From Hymenopus coronatus (lineage: Eukaryota; Arthropoda; Insecta; Mantodea; Hymenopodidae), in NCBI GenBank assembly GCA_030762935.1, contig CM060897.1:114014176-114078175 (forward strand): a stretch of DNA of 64,000 nt, given 5' to 3'. The translations under genes and the position numbers were made by a program. Below, piece after piece: positions 33,621 through 45,615 of this stretch. The notes below the pieces were generated by a model. The model ran no database searches and had not been told where the DNA came from. It was given only the letters and a program-made list of their open reading frames with translations. The number at the start of each line of letters is the position of its first letter. The first letter of the stretch is position 1.

Positions 33621-33829
33621 CGAATTCTCTATGTGAACAAACGAAAGGCTACATCTAAATTACATGGACAAAGCTCCACTGTTAGTATTAATGACCTCAC
33701 AAAATCTTACTCGAAGTACTTACAGTGCTTGTTGGCATGACAATAAGTGAATTACAAATTTAGCTTACATTACCAAATATGTTTTCAGAATTATTAATTT
33801 ACGTACCAAGTAATTCAAAAGAGTATTTT

Positions 33830-34500
33830 TTTTTTATTTGCTTGACAATCGAGAAACCAAGAGCGGAAATGATATTATTATGTCCTTAAAGGGAAACCAG
33901 ACTGTGTATTGGGCTGAAACAAAAGTAAAATCTCTTATAAGCTGGTCGCTAAGAGATTGAAATTAGGTTTTATTTGCTTGACCACCAGCGAAACAAAGGA
34001 ATGACGGCTTCTGATAGGTTTAAAATTTTAAAATTAAGACTAACAAGTAATACTTCAGAAACAGAAACATCACAAAAAATGTTTGGCATAAACTATGGTT
34101 TTAACGAGATCTATATTATTAATATTTTACTGTGTGGCAAGCTTTGCCCAACTCTTACAGTTTAACAATTATACAAAATTCCTCCATAATGAATTGAATT
34201 TCAGATGCTGCTTTTAGACACTTCAATGTATACATTTCATTTGGCATCATAACTTTAAAGATATGAAATGTTAATCTACAATGTTAGAGAATTTTCAAAA
34301 AATTATTCTTGTAAAGGGTAGTTTGGATTGAGAGATTTCTTTTAAAATCCCCGTGTTACGACCTTGAAGGAGTTTGAACTTAAATTTGGAATTTAATCTA
34401 TCTTTTAAGGTATTATGTTCCTGTACACACACAATCGGATTCAATTTTTTTGGAATGGACTACAGAAATTTCTCCACCTATAATGTAATTTTAAAGAAAT
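33830..34500 (-). repeat. Old reverse HU copy in gene B intron 3
   Basis: Diverged blocks are recognisable in order: TATAAGCTGGTCGCTAAGAG, TAACAAGTAATACTTCAGAA, CTCTTACAGTTTAACAATTA and TTGTAAAGGGTAGTTTGGAT. Ends are not sharply defined. Confidence 0.6.
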
Positions 34501-34736
34501 ACAAAAACAATCATAATATATTCTTATATTAAGACTTATTCAGATTAAGTTGCACGTTGTTTCAAGCCCGAAGGACAGAGATGCATTTTTTTCGGTCGTA
34601 GAAATATGAGCAAAATTAAGCCCATTTTTCAAGATAGTAATAGAATGCGACGCTGAAAACCACAACAGTCAAAGAAGATCCATAAATAACAAATTCAAAC
34701 CAGCATATTGTTTAAATATTTTTAAAAACTAAATTT

Positions 34737-35105
34737 GATATGTTCCATTCACATGACTTTTCTCTACAGCTTTGTTACATTGTTGAATTCGCTGTATCCT
34801 TCTATGTTAATCTAAGAAAAACTTTAGCACAACTAGTCCTATCACTAAGTTTCTTGCAAGTGAAAGAAAAATAAGGGAGTAAACGCACATCAACCAGCTT
34901 TTAAAATATTTGACCATTGTTTTAGCCTATGTATTCCCTAATGTCCCTACTACTTTCAAAGAAGCGAGCAATTAAGACCATTTCTGCTAATATATATCTC
35001 GATTAGCATGAAGTCGATAGAAGAAAATGCGTTGTAATAATAATTTGTTAAATATGTAGAGAAATTAACGAGACTGGAACAGCTGGACTTTTTTTTTTTT
35101 TTTTT
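34737..35105. repeat. Two HU 3' ends facing each other
   Basis: A reverse 3' end (TATGTTCCATTCACATGACT at 34740) runs into a forward 3' end (AACCAGCTTTTAAAATATTT to AAATATGTAGAGAAATTAAC near 35060), making a short inverted pair. Confidence 0.6.
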
Positions 35106-35209
35106 GGAAATACGGACTCAAAAACGGAAATTTCTTATCTTGAATGGAATGCAACAACCTTCTGTCTACTATGTAAAGTAAAAGGATTATTTCATTAACT
35201 GGTTCATAC

Positions 35210-35560
35210 TAATCAAGATAAACATTAGCAAAAATAGTTTACGGCTTAAGAGTTGTACAAAAGTCCTTCAGAATGAACAGATTTTCAGAGGCTATTCTCA
35301 AAAAAAATTAAGACAGATTTCATTGAAAAATGCCTTAAAAAGGTATTGCCTTAAAAAAATCACTGAACATTTTTGATAAAATCAAAAGTTGCAAAAAATG
35401 TTCTACGTTAAGTGTAGTAAGCCGTGTGGGGATATTCCTGAAAATCTCCCGTGTCGCATCTTTGGAAGATAATAAACTTAAGTATCCAAAATTAGTATTT
35501 ACCTGACTGAGTTTTTGGGGCACAGAAAGACTTTGGTTCAGTGAAAATTTACTGTAGAAT
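35210..35560 (-). repeat. Reverse HU remnant
   Basis: CAAGATAAACATTAGCAAAA, TTCAGAGGCTATTCTCAAAA and CCCGTGTCGCATCTTTGGAA blocks survive. The following ACAGAAAGACTTTGGTTCA segment also occurs at 54365 in the duplicate. Confidence 0.6.
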
Positions 35561-36066
35561 GGAGCAGTACGTGCTATTAAGAAACCGAACAGTTTTTGAG
35601 CAGCGAAGGCCAAAGAAAGGTAGATGGAACCAACAGAATCTTACCAACATGAGATTTTGAATTTCATGTTTACTATAGCAAACATAACAGATAAGTATGG
35701 ACACATTTATGTTTATAATTCATGTTATGTTGTAAAATAGCAAATTTTTAACAGCACAACTTTCTGCCGCAGAAATTTTGATCCAACGTTACATAACAGA
35801 TTTGGTAAAAAAAGAACTTTGCACTACGTTAGTAACTTTTAATTAAAACACAGCGCGTTGTCAGTGAAAATTTTCTGCAATGGAAATTATTTTTGAATGT
35901 TCCTTTGCACTTTATAATTATTAGTCTCTCTAATTTATAGAACTATGTGTTTAAGAATTTCTACACCAATTTTTTTTTCGTTTTAAATTTAAGAACAACG
36001 TTTATTTTATATCGTCACTATTATATATACTATTTTTTTTCTTAGCTGATAAATAATTGTAGTACG

Positions 36067-37278
36067 CTTACTTTTTCTAGTAGGTACATGTGCAATGTAC
36101 ATAATAGATAGAGAAGGATTTGCATTCCAGCCAAGTATTCGGTCGCGAGACCCCCTGAATAAAACAAAAATACAACAAAAAACTCTCATTTTTCGCAAAT
36201 GATCTCCGTGCAAGTGTGTGTGCGCGCATAGTAAACCATAAAAAAGGAAAAGAAAGAAAATTACGTTAAACACCAAACGTGGTATTTAAGTTTAGAATTC
36301 CCCCCCCCCCACCCCAAGGACGCCACACGAAAATTTTCAAGATAATCCTCCTACCCAAAGTACACATTAGATGGAAAAATATTCCAACATTTTTTCCCCA
36401 AAAATGACTATAGATTTTGATTAAAACAACGTGTATTAAAGATACTTACACGACAAAATGTAGCTCTTGAATTTCCCCAGGCATAGCCTATAAAGTTCTT
36501 TTCATTCTGAAAAGCTTTTGCTTATCTCAGAGAGGCGGAGGGGGAGAGGGGGGAGAGACCTACTGTACAAAATATGTAGATTTTGTGGAAACCTAATTTA
36601 TATCCTTTTATTGTTTTGTGGTGGACCTAACCGTTTCAGAGATATTCCTAACTGTGTATAGATTAAGAAGTTAAGTCATTTTTGCTTGAACATCAAAACA
36701 AAAACGAATAGCGACCTTCAAGTCGAACAGATCATAATTATGGGGAAAATGGAAAATATTTGAAATAGTCGGTTCTAATAGCAAAATTTCTGATGATCAG
36801 CATTCACATAACTTTCTCTACACCTCTTCTACATATTATTGTTAAAAATCTTATTCTATTTACTTCATACTAGTCGGGAAAAAAGAGCACAAATAGTCTT
36901 ATTACTTGCTTCTTTGCATTTAGAAAAAAATTTAGGGAATACATAGTCTAAAGTGCTCAACCCAATGAAAAATGGAGGAGAGATTCTTCGTCATTGGTTT
37001 CAACTTTAAAATACTTAAAACTTTTCACATGCGGGAATTTGTCAACTCCTGCCAATGCAAACAAACTGAATTTATCCACATGGTAACCAGCTTTTAAAAT
37101 ATTTGAATATCATTTTAGCCTAGTGTATTCCATAATTTCTCCGCCTACTTACAATAAAGCATTTCTGCTTATGTTTATCTCGATTAGCATGAAGTAGATA
37201 GAAGCACACAAGTTTTTAACAATAATTTGTTACAGAGATGTAGAGAAAGTCATGGGAATGAAACTTCAGATTTTTACT
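36067..37278 (+). repeat. Composite HU copy next to the gene B alpha-crystallin exon
   Basis: A forward head half (36067-36780), a reverse 3' piece (about 36797-36950) and a forward 3' half (36970-37278) lie together. The same three-part arrangement occurs at 54890-56092 in the duplicate, so it formed before the duplication. Its end at CAGATTTTTAC is about 40 bp from the exon. Confidence 0.75.
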
Positions 37279-37318
37279 ATCTAATTTCACCTTAAAGCAA
37301 GTAAAATATAATATATAC

Positions 37319-37543
37319 CTTCTTAACAGCAGAGACGGTAAGGATTCCAGAGGGGTAGACTTTTTTAACAAAGTCCTTCAGCTTTATTCCTTGTAGCATT
37401 GGCAGGCGATGGACCAACTCCTTCGGGACGATTCCATTCTCCTCTTTCTTCTTTCCTTCTATGACTAGATATTCGACGTTTCTGACAGTGACCGACTTAA
37501 TTTTTATCTCATCAGGCTGATATTCACTCAAGTAGATCTTCAC
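37319..37543 (-). CDS. Gene B exon 3: alpha-crystallin (Hsp20) domain
   Basis: Encodes 75 residues, VKIYLSEYQPDEIKIKSVTV through GILTVSAVKK. Alpha-crystallin domain features are the DEI-K strand, VEGKKKEENG before the beta-5/6 loop, ELVHRLPM, and the G-I-L-T-V strand. A His (protein residue 106) stands where human alphaB-crystallin has Arg120, and Leu111 replaces the usual Pro at the end of that strand. Acceptor CAG is 37544-37546; donor GTATAT starts at 37318. It differs from gene A at 10 of 75 residues by direct count. Joins in phase to MFK upstream and ISAE downstream. Confidence 0.92.
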
Positions 37544-37950
37544 CTGAAACCATCAACACATTTTAGCCACTTAACATTTTAGACGAATTAATTTAAAGAA
37601 ATAATTGAAATTTGTGTTTCATTTACAGACTATTCTACAACGAACTCTACTTACAAAAGATTATTCTTCCATCCACTTTTATATTAATAAATATGTATTA
37701 TCAGAAATGATATTACTTGCTTCCCTACAAATAGAAGGAAAATAAGGGAATACACTAGGCTAAAGCGATAGTTAAATCTTTTAAAAACTATTATTTTATT
37801 GAAAGTGGTTCTATCTATATGGCCAGGAGTAAAATAAAACAAACAAACAGAAATGAAAAATTAGTTCGAGAAATGTTTCAAGAGTTTAAAATTCGAAACA
37901 ACTAAGAAGAGCTCATGTAAATTGGAAACTTCAAAGAAAAAAAAAAAAAA

Positions 37951-38843
37951 ACCTGATATGCTCCATTCATACAACTTTCTCTAGCTGTCACACAAACAGC
38001 CTTCCTTACAAAAGATTTTTATACGACGCGCTAATAGATATAAACGTTAGCAGAAATTGTGCAGAAATTTTCTTATTAGCTCCTTCCTTGCAAGTAGAAC
38101 CGACATAAGGGAATACACTACGCTAAATCGATAGTCAAATCTTTTTAACAACTGGTCCTAGTGAAAGAACTGAAGTTGGGTTCGCTTAGCATGGCCTGCA
38201 GTAAAATAAAAGATGAAACGAAACGTCACTTCCGGTTTGGGAAGAGGCAAATAGTTTAAAATTGAAACCAATGAGAATGAATATCTCAGAAATAGTCAGC
38301 TCGACATAAAAATATTTATGTAGGACATAAATCATTTTTAACGATATATACCATTTTTGTGTAGCAAGTTTGTCTATCTCGTACAGTTTAATCGTTATAC
38401 AAAATTCTGCAAAACTCGTTGATAAAAAATAAAAAAATATGTCTTCGAAGCCAATTGCCAGAAAATTCAAAACATAAATTTCATTTGCGATATAAATATC
38501 TTTAAAATACGGTATTTCAATCAAAACCCTTGGAGGCACTTTTGAGATTTGTTTTTTTTTTTCCTATGTAAAGGGTAGTTTGTGGTGGGGAAATTTCTGT
38601 AAAATCATTGTGTCGAATTATTTGAAGGATGTTCAATCTAGATACCAAGTTTGTTTTTAAAGGCCTTTTCGTTTTTGAGGTATGCTTTCACCCACACACA
38701 TCTTTTTACTATAAATATTTTTCGGGCTCATGGGGACCTCAAAACACATTTTCTGTCAAATCTAGATACTTTTTGGGAAAAATATAGTACTTTCTCTCTC
38801 CGTTATGTATGTTTCACAGATGGTCTAGCTAGAGAAAGAAAAA
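37951..38843 (-). repeat. Reverse HU copy in gene B intron 2
   Basis: Starts CCTGATATGCTCCATTCATA and ends CAGATGGTCTAGCTAGAGAA AGAAAA. The TG region shows CACCCACACACA near 38690. Confidence 0.8.
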
Positions 38844-38847
38844 TACA

Positions 38848-39345
38848 CAACATAAATTTAATGTTTTTACGAAATATATATTTTTTATAAAGTAACCTTT
38901 TGCCCATCTCTCAGGTTAACCAATTATGTAAAAGTCATTCATAATGAAGAAGACTTCATAGGCAATTCCCAGAAAATTAAAGACAAAATATTTTATTTTT
39001 CATGTAAATATCTTTAATGAAGGCTATGTTAATAAGAATTATTAGAGCCATTTTCAAGGATATTAAAATCTTCGAAAAGTACGGAAGAAAAGTGTAGTTT
39101 TCTTGAAAATTCTCATTTCGTATCCTCGAAAGACATTTGGTATTTAACTAACTTTTACTTTGCGGTTTTTTTTAAGTTATGTTGTTTCAGACACACACGG
39201 ACACAGGGAGTTTTCGTTTTCTAAAAATACTTTGTTTATATAAGAGCACTAAAATCAGCATTTCTAATGAAATCTCCTTCTTTTAATTTTCCTGGTGTAA
39301 TGAAATATATTTTATACTTAAGTGCTAAGCAGAGAAAGCAAGTAT
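38848..39345 (-). repeat. Reverse HU copy lacking its 3' end
   Basis: Begins in the ACAACATAAATTTAATGTTT block directly after the preceding copy and ends AGTGCTAAGCAGAGAAAGCA; a same-orientation neighbour. Confidence 0.7.
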
Positions 39346-39808
39346 TTACTTTAAGAAAATAATTTACTAATCCAATTTTTGGGTTAAAATTGAAAATGGA
39401 ATAAAGGATGTGGGGTAAAGTATGCATGTTGATCTGAAAGATGTGTAAAACCCGAGATTAATCTACCCATAGTTTTTGAAGTTATGATTTCCCAAATAAA
39501 ATAGAAAATATTAAAGCTCTTTTACCGATATACTAACACTTACATGCAACGTGTAACCGTTTTTTTCCCCAACTTATATTACTAAAGATAAGATGAAATT
39601 CTGTTCAGAGGCTTAAAGTTCATTGGAACAAAGATCTAAATCGAATAAAAAGTCCAATAAATACAGAAAAAACAAAAAGAAAGTTCATTATGTAAACTAT
39701 GAAGCGAAATATATTCATCTGTAATAAGCATTCAAGTAGTGAAATTGACAAAAATAATGTACATTTTCCTTCTTTTTAAGTGGATTGAAATAGTTGTAAG
39801 GGTTACAA
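39346..39808. other. Duplicated intron sequence, no own feature
   Basis: The block around TTTTTGAAGTTATGATTTCC to ATGTACATTTTCC has a diverged counterpart near 59900-60200. It is otherwise featureless. Confidence 0.55.
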
Positions 39809-40646
39809 ATATCTCACGTGTTCAATTCACACGCCTTTTTCTATATCTGTAAAATAAATTATTGTTTAATAGCTTATTCTTTTATCTACTTGATAATCGA
39901 AGCTAAAGTAGCAGGAATTGTCTCATTACATGCTTCCTTGTAAGTATAAGGGAAATAAGGGAGTACACTTAAGACTAAAAGGCTAACAAAATCTCTTAAA
40001 AACTGGTTGCTATGCAATCCAAGCCCCTTTATTTGTATGGCCACAAGTTGACAAATTCCTGTATGAGAAAATCTGAGCATTTAAACTGAAAGCAATAACA
40101 ATGAATATTTCAGAAACCGTTGCCCATACACAAAGCATGATAAAAAAATCTACACCAAAAAATGTAGACGTTTAAACTCTTTAATTTGAGTCTCTTACGG
40201 TTTATCAACTATGCAAAACTCGTGCAGTATAAAGAGATTTTTACAGGTTATTCCTCAACATAATACATTTTATTTTTCCATTCAAATGTTTTTAGTATGC
40301 GGTATTTTCATCAAAGTTGTCAAGAGCCATTTTTGAGAAAATAAAAAATTGCCAAAAGTTTTTCCATCAAAAGGGTAGCTTGATGCGGGGAGATTTTCTT
40401 AAAAATCGCCATTTTGCATCTTTGGAAGATGCTAAATATCAACTTTAGTATTTAACGGACTTTTCGTTTTTGAGCTATGCTGCGCGCGCACACGCACACA
40501 CGCACGCGCACGCGCTTTTTCTAAAAATATTTTTTGATTCAAGAGTCGCAAAACATTCCCAGTGTAATTTCGTTACCGAATTTTTTGGGTGGATTCATTA
40601 CCTTCTCTATACATTGTGTATACATAGTACGTAAAGAGAAAGTAAA
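39809..40646 (-). repeat. Reverse HU copy with CG/CA tract
   Basis: Full-length order, from CACGTGTTCAATTCACACGC to ACATAGTACGTAAAGAGAAA GTAAAA. The TG region has become CGCGCGCACACGCACACACG (40482-40515). It matches the copy at 60208-60935. Confidence 0.85.
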
Positions 40647-40942
40647 AGCTGGAATCCTCTTGTGTAAAGTTTTATTATCCCAAAATGTTTTACTTCTTAT
40701 CAAATCTCTTGCAACTTCGGGATAGTTAAGTACGAAATGTTTCCAATAAAAATTCTATTTTTTAAACTGCCTGCTTTTAACAATTATGCAAACAAATACA
40801 TAAAGCAAAATTGAAATCGTAGCGAGAGAATGCCAGCGAATATGCTAGTGTATTCAGCGAGAAATGTACTTTTTACAAAGAAGAATAAACAAATATATTT
40901 TAGGGGAATTCATTTTCAAGAAAGCAAGCATATGGTATTTAC

Positions 40943-41125
40943 CTTGAACATCTCCGTTGGTTCTTCGACCAGCGTTGGTTCTTCGACAGGAGCATCACAA
41001 TAGCATTCTCTTTGTGGACTGGCAGCAAGGAGTGTTGAAAGAAGAGGAGGACGATTCCTAACGGTGCAGAAAGGTGTCGTTGATGAAGGATGCCAGGGAT
41101 CTCCAAGATATCGTGGATACGACAT
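40943..41125 (-). CDS. Gene B exon 2: N-terminal region of a small heat-shock protein
   Basis: Encodes 61 residues, MSYPRYLGDPWHPSSTTPFC through EEPTEMFK. This is the flexible N-terminal arm, with W11 and several prolines and aromatics as usual for the family, leading into the first strand of the alpha-crystallin domain. The ATG lies one base after the acceptor (GTTTCAG then A-ATG). Donor is AAG then GTAAATACC. Relative to gene A it carries six extra residues from a small tandem duplication (VEEPTLVEEPT). It splices in phase to VKIYL at 37543. Confidence 0.9.
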
Positions 41126-41220
41126 TCTGAAACATATTACACGGATTGCATAAAATCTTTGCAACACTTAACGAACATACAAACCTAGTTACCCACCAAC
41201 ATAGATATATCGCTAACGTT

Positions 41221-41769
41221 AAATCTCTGATGTGTCTCGTTTACATAACTTTCTCTAGCTGCTCTAAAAACAAAATACTTACAAAAGAGTGTTCTTCTGT
41301 CCACACCATGCTAATAAACATTAACAGAATGTTCTTATTACTTAAATCCTTATAAGTAGAAGGTAATGCGCAATGCTAAAGCGATAGTCAAATGTTTTAA
41401 GAGCTGTCCGTATGCGATTGTCATTGCAAATCGTTTCTTTGCTTGGCCAGGAGCCGAACAAAAGAACTAACGTTTCCTGTCTGAGAAAAGGACAGCTGAA
41501 ACCAATAACAAGGAATATCTCGAAACTATTACCGCCACAACAACAACGTAAAGAACATAAAATTGTGTCTTTTGGATATAAATAGCTTTAATGTGTGAAA
41601 TTTTAATGAATATCTGCGGAGCAAATTTTTAGAAATTCAAAATTTTCTAAAATATTTCCATGTAAAGGATAGCTTGTGGTGGGAGATTTTCTTTAAAATC
41701 TTCGTGCAAAATACCAAACTAGAAATCCAAGTCTGGTGTTTAAGACCCTTTTCAATTTTGAGCTATGGC

Positions 41770-41831
<62 letters not shown>

Positions 41832-41909
41832 GCGCGCGCGAATTTTTTGGGCGGAATACAATATCTTCCCTGTTCACTATGTACATTGTACATGGGGGCT
41901 AGAGAAAGT
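41221..41909 (-). repeat. Reverse HU copy with long (CA)n(CG)n
   Basis: Starts TGATGTGTCTCGTTTACATA, ends ACTATGTACATTGTACATGG then GGGCTAGAGAAAG. A tract of about 54 bp CA followed by 12 bp CG (41775-41841) fills the TG position. Frames through it (41674-42045, 41693-41914) are repeat artefacts. Confidence 0.85.
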
Positions 41910-42083
41910 ATCAAGCAAGTGTTGCAAGTTAAAGTGGTACAAAAGAAGTGAAAATGTTTTTACAATAAAAGAATTGTATTCTAAACTAAAGAAAATATAT
42001 AGCTTTTTTTCCCCATTTGGGGCATTTGAACTGCCAAATAACTGAACTCCTAGTAGAACACGCGCCACCTTATTTAAAAAAAA

Positions 42084-42785
42084 AAACTGATGTGTTCCAT
42101 TCACATGACTTTCTCTACACATCTGCAACAAATTATTGTTAAAAAGATTAGGCTTCTATTTACCTCGTGCTAATCGAGAAACAATTAGCAGAAATGTCCT
42201 TATTACTTGCTTCCTTGCAAGTGAAAGCGAAATAAGGGAATAGCATAGGTTAAAGTCGTAGCCAAAAGCTGGTTGCTATGTGAAAATTTACTTTGTTTGT
42301 ATACATAGACAGGAGTTGTCAAATTCTTGTATGAGAAAAGCAAGTTTTTCAAAGCTGAACCTAAAAACAGGGAACATCTTAAAAACGATCAACTCCACGA
42401 AAAAAATGTATATAACAAATTGTGTGTTTTAATTGCTCTACATTTTCTGTGTAGCAAGTTTTTGTCCATCTCTGTACGGTTTAGAGTTATATGCAAAATT
42501 ACGTAAAATCATCCAGAATAAAGTGTTCTTCGGAGGCTATTCCCAAAAAATTCAAAATATACATTTTATTTAGCAAACAAATATCTTAAATATCTTAAAT
42601 CGTTAGAGCCATTCTTAAGAAAAGTAAAAATTTTGAAACAAGCTCCATGTCAAGGGTAGTTTAGGGTGGGGGGATTTTTCTTTTGAAAATCTTCGTGTCG
42701 CAGAAGATGCGAAATATAAATACCAAGTTTGGGTTTTAACCATCTTTTCATTTTTGAGTTATGTTGCTAATATAACTTCTAATGC
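42084..42785 (-). repeat. Reverse HU copy in gene B intron 1
   Basis: Near-consensus 3' portion (CTGATGTGTTCCATTCACAT) through to the hairpin block; it breaks before the palindrome. No counterpart is obvious at 62365 in the duplicate, so it may have arrived after the duplication. Confidence 0.75.
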
Positions 42786-42789
42786 CCCA

Positions 42790-42960
42790 CATGATATATA
42801 TACCCAAAAATTTTGATACCGAGATTTCACATGTTTTAAAAACCCCTGAATCCAAAAAAAGAATTTATAGAAAAATGTGTGTGTGTATGGTGGGGGCAGC
42901 ATAACTCAAAAATTAAAAGATCGTTAAAACCCAAACTTGATATATATACCCTTTAAATAA
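42790..42960 (+). repeat. HU 5' fragment
   Basis: Carries TACCCAAAAATTTTGATACC, a TG tract and CGTTAAAACCCAAACTTGAT, then stops. Confidence 0.6.
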
Positions 42961-43022
42961 TTTGTTTCAAAAATTTTATACGCCCCTTAAATGTAAATCA
43001 AATAAAATGGTCATACGGTTTT

Positions 43023-43909
43023 AACTTTCGTTACACGTACTATTTACATAATATATGGGTAGGTATTGTAATGCACCCACAAATATAATGTTGAAAATTC
43101 ACCGGAAATTCATTTTGGGATACCCTGAATCAAATAAAAAAAAGTAATCATAAAATAAATAAAAAAAATCGATAAATTTTGTATGAGTCTTTGGGCACTG
43201 TAGCTCATAAACTAAAAGACCGTTGAATACCAAACTTTGTGTCTATGTTTGGGAATCTTCCAAGGATGCGACACGAAGCTTTTCAAGAAAATACCCCCAC
43301 TGCTCCACTATCCTTTACAAGGAAAATTCGAAAATTTTGATATTATAAAAAATGGTTGTAACAATTTCGATTAAAATATTTTATACTAAATATATTTACA
43401 TGTCAAATAAAATATATATTTTAGGTTTTCTGGGAATAGTATCTGAAGAAGTCGGAATTTTGTGTAACTGGTTAAGCGCAAGAGCTAGACAAAAACTTGC
43501 CAAACAAGAAATGTAGATCATATCAAAGCATACAATTTATGTCCTCCAAATTTTTGTTATAAAGGCAAGAGTTTCCGAGATAATTCTTGTAATCGTTTAC
43601 AACTGTAAAGTACTTATACTTTTCTCAGACAGGAAGAGTTGGCTTTTTTTTTTGTTCTACTCCTGGCCAAGCAAAGAAGTGATTTGCAATGACAATCGCA
43701 TAACGATAGCTTTTAAAACATTTTATTAGCACTTAAGTATAGCGCATTCCTTTAATTCCCTTCTGCTTATAAGCAACTAATTAATAAGAAGATGCTGCTA
43801 ATGTTTATCTCGATTTGAATGGTGTAGATAGAAGAAGAATCTTTTGTAGCAAGTTTGTTTGTAGAGAAGGTAGAGGAAGTCATGCTAGCGCAAGACAAGA
43901 TTTTTTTTT
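43023..43909 (+). repeat. HU copy shared by the duplicates
   Basis: Head ACTTTCGTTACACGTACTAT to GAGGAAGTCATGCTAGCGCA. The copy at 62432-63318 is its counterpart; both share GTTCTACTCCTGGCCA and the same unusual 3' flank. Confidence 0.8.
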
Positions 43910-44950
43910 AAAAATAATGCTCGAATTTTAGAAATAAATTACCAAATTATGAAAAATTTGTAATTTAGAACAACACGTAATATATTAATTTTGCCTACAA
44001 TAAGTAGTGTTTAACATAAAATAAATCAGGTGTAAACAAATTTTTTGTAAATATATTAGTGTAAAACCTGCATTTTGATGCCAGTGTTTTTAAAAATACA
44101 ACAAGAAGTAAACTTCCCTCCCCCCATTACAAAATTAAATTTAGAAATTAGCTTTTTTATTTAAATAACCATACAGGCCAGAGTTACTATGTATAGCAAA
44201 AATAACACTATTATTGCTCATAAGTAGTATACATTTCAAGTAGATAACCCTACATTCTCAGGGTTTTCCAAATTTGAAAAGATGCATTTTCACAAAGAAA
44301 GCCTCTTAACATTTCATTGAAATCCAATTTTTTTTATTTTTTTGTATTAGAAAGTTTCCATAGAGAAATCTGGGTTTAATGTACAATATGTATACCAAAT
44401 TATATACACACATTTGCACAAAGTTCCCGACATTATTCCGTTATGATTTACTCTTCCTCACAGCGTTATTTTATTTAAAAATAGCGTCATATCTAAGAAA
44501 AATATTTGTCTTAAAATATGGGAAATATACTTATTATTGTCTGACAATATCACAAATACAGGTCAATAAAAATGTCGATCTCGTTTTCTTACGCTGTAAT
44601 TTATAAGGAGGTAGCATTCATATAACATTGGAAAGTGTATCGTATGAAACAAGTTTAAAAATGAAATGTAATAATAAATTAGAACATTTTAAAAATTCTA
44701 ATGTTTAATTTTTGTTTAAAAGACCTTCAACGAATCTATAACTCTGCTAATCCTCTACTGCTCATTAGTATGAAAACCCTTGAGGCTCCGTTCCAGATAA
44801 CTGTTCACTTTAATGTCGGAAAAATTAATTTATTAGCAAGTTGGTCGTACAGATTTGACATTTAAATCACTACATAATACGCTTTAAAGATTGTACAGCT
44901 ATAACATCTACATAGCTTGCAGGGAACAATTCTATTTGTATTTCTACCCT
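43910..44950. other. Gene B promoter-proximal intron, duplicated
   Basis: Matches 63319-64000 over at least 690 bp (TTTGATGCCAGTG versus TTTGGATTCCAAT, and a conserved end CGCTGTAATTTATAAGGAGG). It has no ORF with features. Confidence 0.6.
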
Positions 44951-44964
44951 GAGAAAGTACTTAC

Positions 44965-45175
44965 TTAACGTATTGAAAATGCAACAAGTTAGGAGCCCAA
45001 TTAACTGTTGTTTCTCGTACGTCCTCTCCGCTAGTGTTTTTGGTTGCGCTACGAACTGGCTTTATATCCCTGCAGAGTCCGGCCTTCAGCAGCATGTGTA
45101 GATAAACAAAGGTTGTGTCACCACTCATTGAAGTCACCAGTTGGAGACAGTCAAATGTGCAAGCGACTGGGAAAG
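44965..45175 (-). promoter_or_regulatory. Gene B promoter and non-coding first exon (P3)
   Basis: A TATAAA box on the minus strand at 45061-45066 (context GGGATATAAAGCC) predicts a start near 45035. The exon would run to 44965 and ends CGTTAA followed by donor GTAAGTAC. Upstream blocks CATTGAAGTCACCAGTTGG and CAAATGTGCAAGCGACTGGG (forward spelling) are conserved in P1 and P2. Shared sequence at three places before the same gene family is the main evidence. No perfect heat-shock element is visible. Confidence 0.65.
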
Positions 45176-45421
45176 AGAGGGTGGAGAAACTATTACAATT
45201 GTTACCCATTCCTGTAATATAAACTATAGTTTGTCTGTCTGTCCTAGCAGTTTATATATGAGGTGTAGAGATAAATTAATTTACATCCTAGTCTTGAAAG
45301 TCAGGTGTAGAAACTGGACAATGTTTACAATGTCGCAAAAGTATTACATTCTAAAATAGCTTTATAAATTCCCAAAGTTTTTGCAGAGTATGTGTCGTTT
45401 TGACATAAACGGGCAGATTTT

Positions 45422-45561
45422 ACTTTCTCTGCACATACTATGTACATAATGTATAGAAGAGGTATTGCATTCCACCTAAATATTCGATACCAAAATTTCA
45501 TTGGAAGTACATGTTTCAGGCCCCTATATAAAAACATTTAAAAAAAAAAAAATCCGTGTGT

Positions 45562-45615
<54 letters not shown>

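Larger units (their letters stand above)
31950..44640. repeat. Segmental duplication, copy B
   Basis: This block and 51085-64000 share order and sequence outside repeats: TTTCACTGC..TAGA and the 3' flank of the gene, terminal exon, alpha-crystallin exon, ATG exon, AACTGAACTCCTAGTAGAAC (42041; 62320), and CGCTGTAATTTATAAGGAGG (44592; 63970). Distances between matching points are about 18.8-20.8 kb. Differences come from mobile elements gained or lost since. The right edge is not seen, as the partner runs off the window. Confidence 0.85.
32464..45036 (-). other. Gene B span: complete small heat-shock protein gene
   Basis: Promoter and non-coding exon near 44965-45036, coding exons 40943-41125, 37319-37543 and 32606-32698, and poly(A) signal at 32464. 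The joined product is 166 residues (61+75+30), a usual size for insect small heat-shock proteins. Introns are about 3.8, 3.4 and 4.6 kb and hold HU copies. It is the only one of the three genes wholly inside the window. The splice model rests on consensus GT/AG sites, phase agreement and matching exon sizes in gene A. Confidence 0.85.

Noticed and set aside
41674..42045. 123-codon frame with poly-(Thr-His)
   Set aside because: The frame is opened by the (CA)n tract inside an HU copy.
44965..45175. Heat-shock element upstream of gene B
   Set aside because: No array of GAAnnTTC could be found by eye near the three promoter copies; a weight-matrix scan would be needed to claim one.
44965..45200. 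82-codon minus-strand frame at 44961-45209 as a protein
   Set aside because: It overlaps the TATA box and non-coding exon of gene B; P1 and P2 do not keep the frame.
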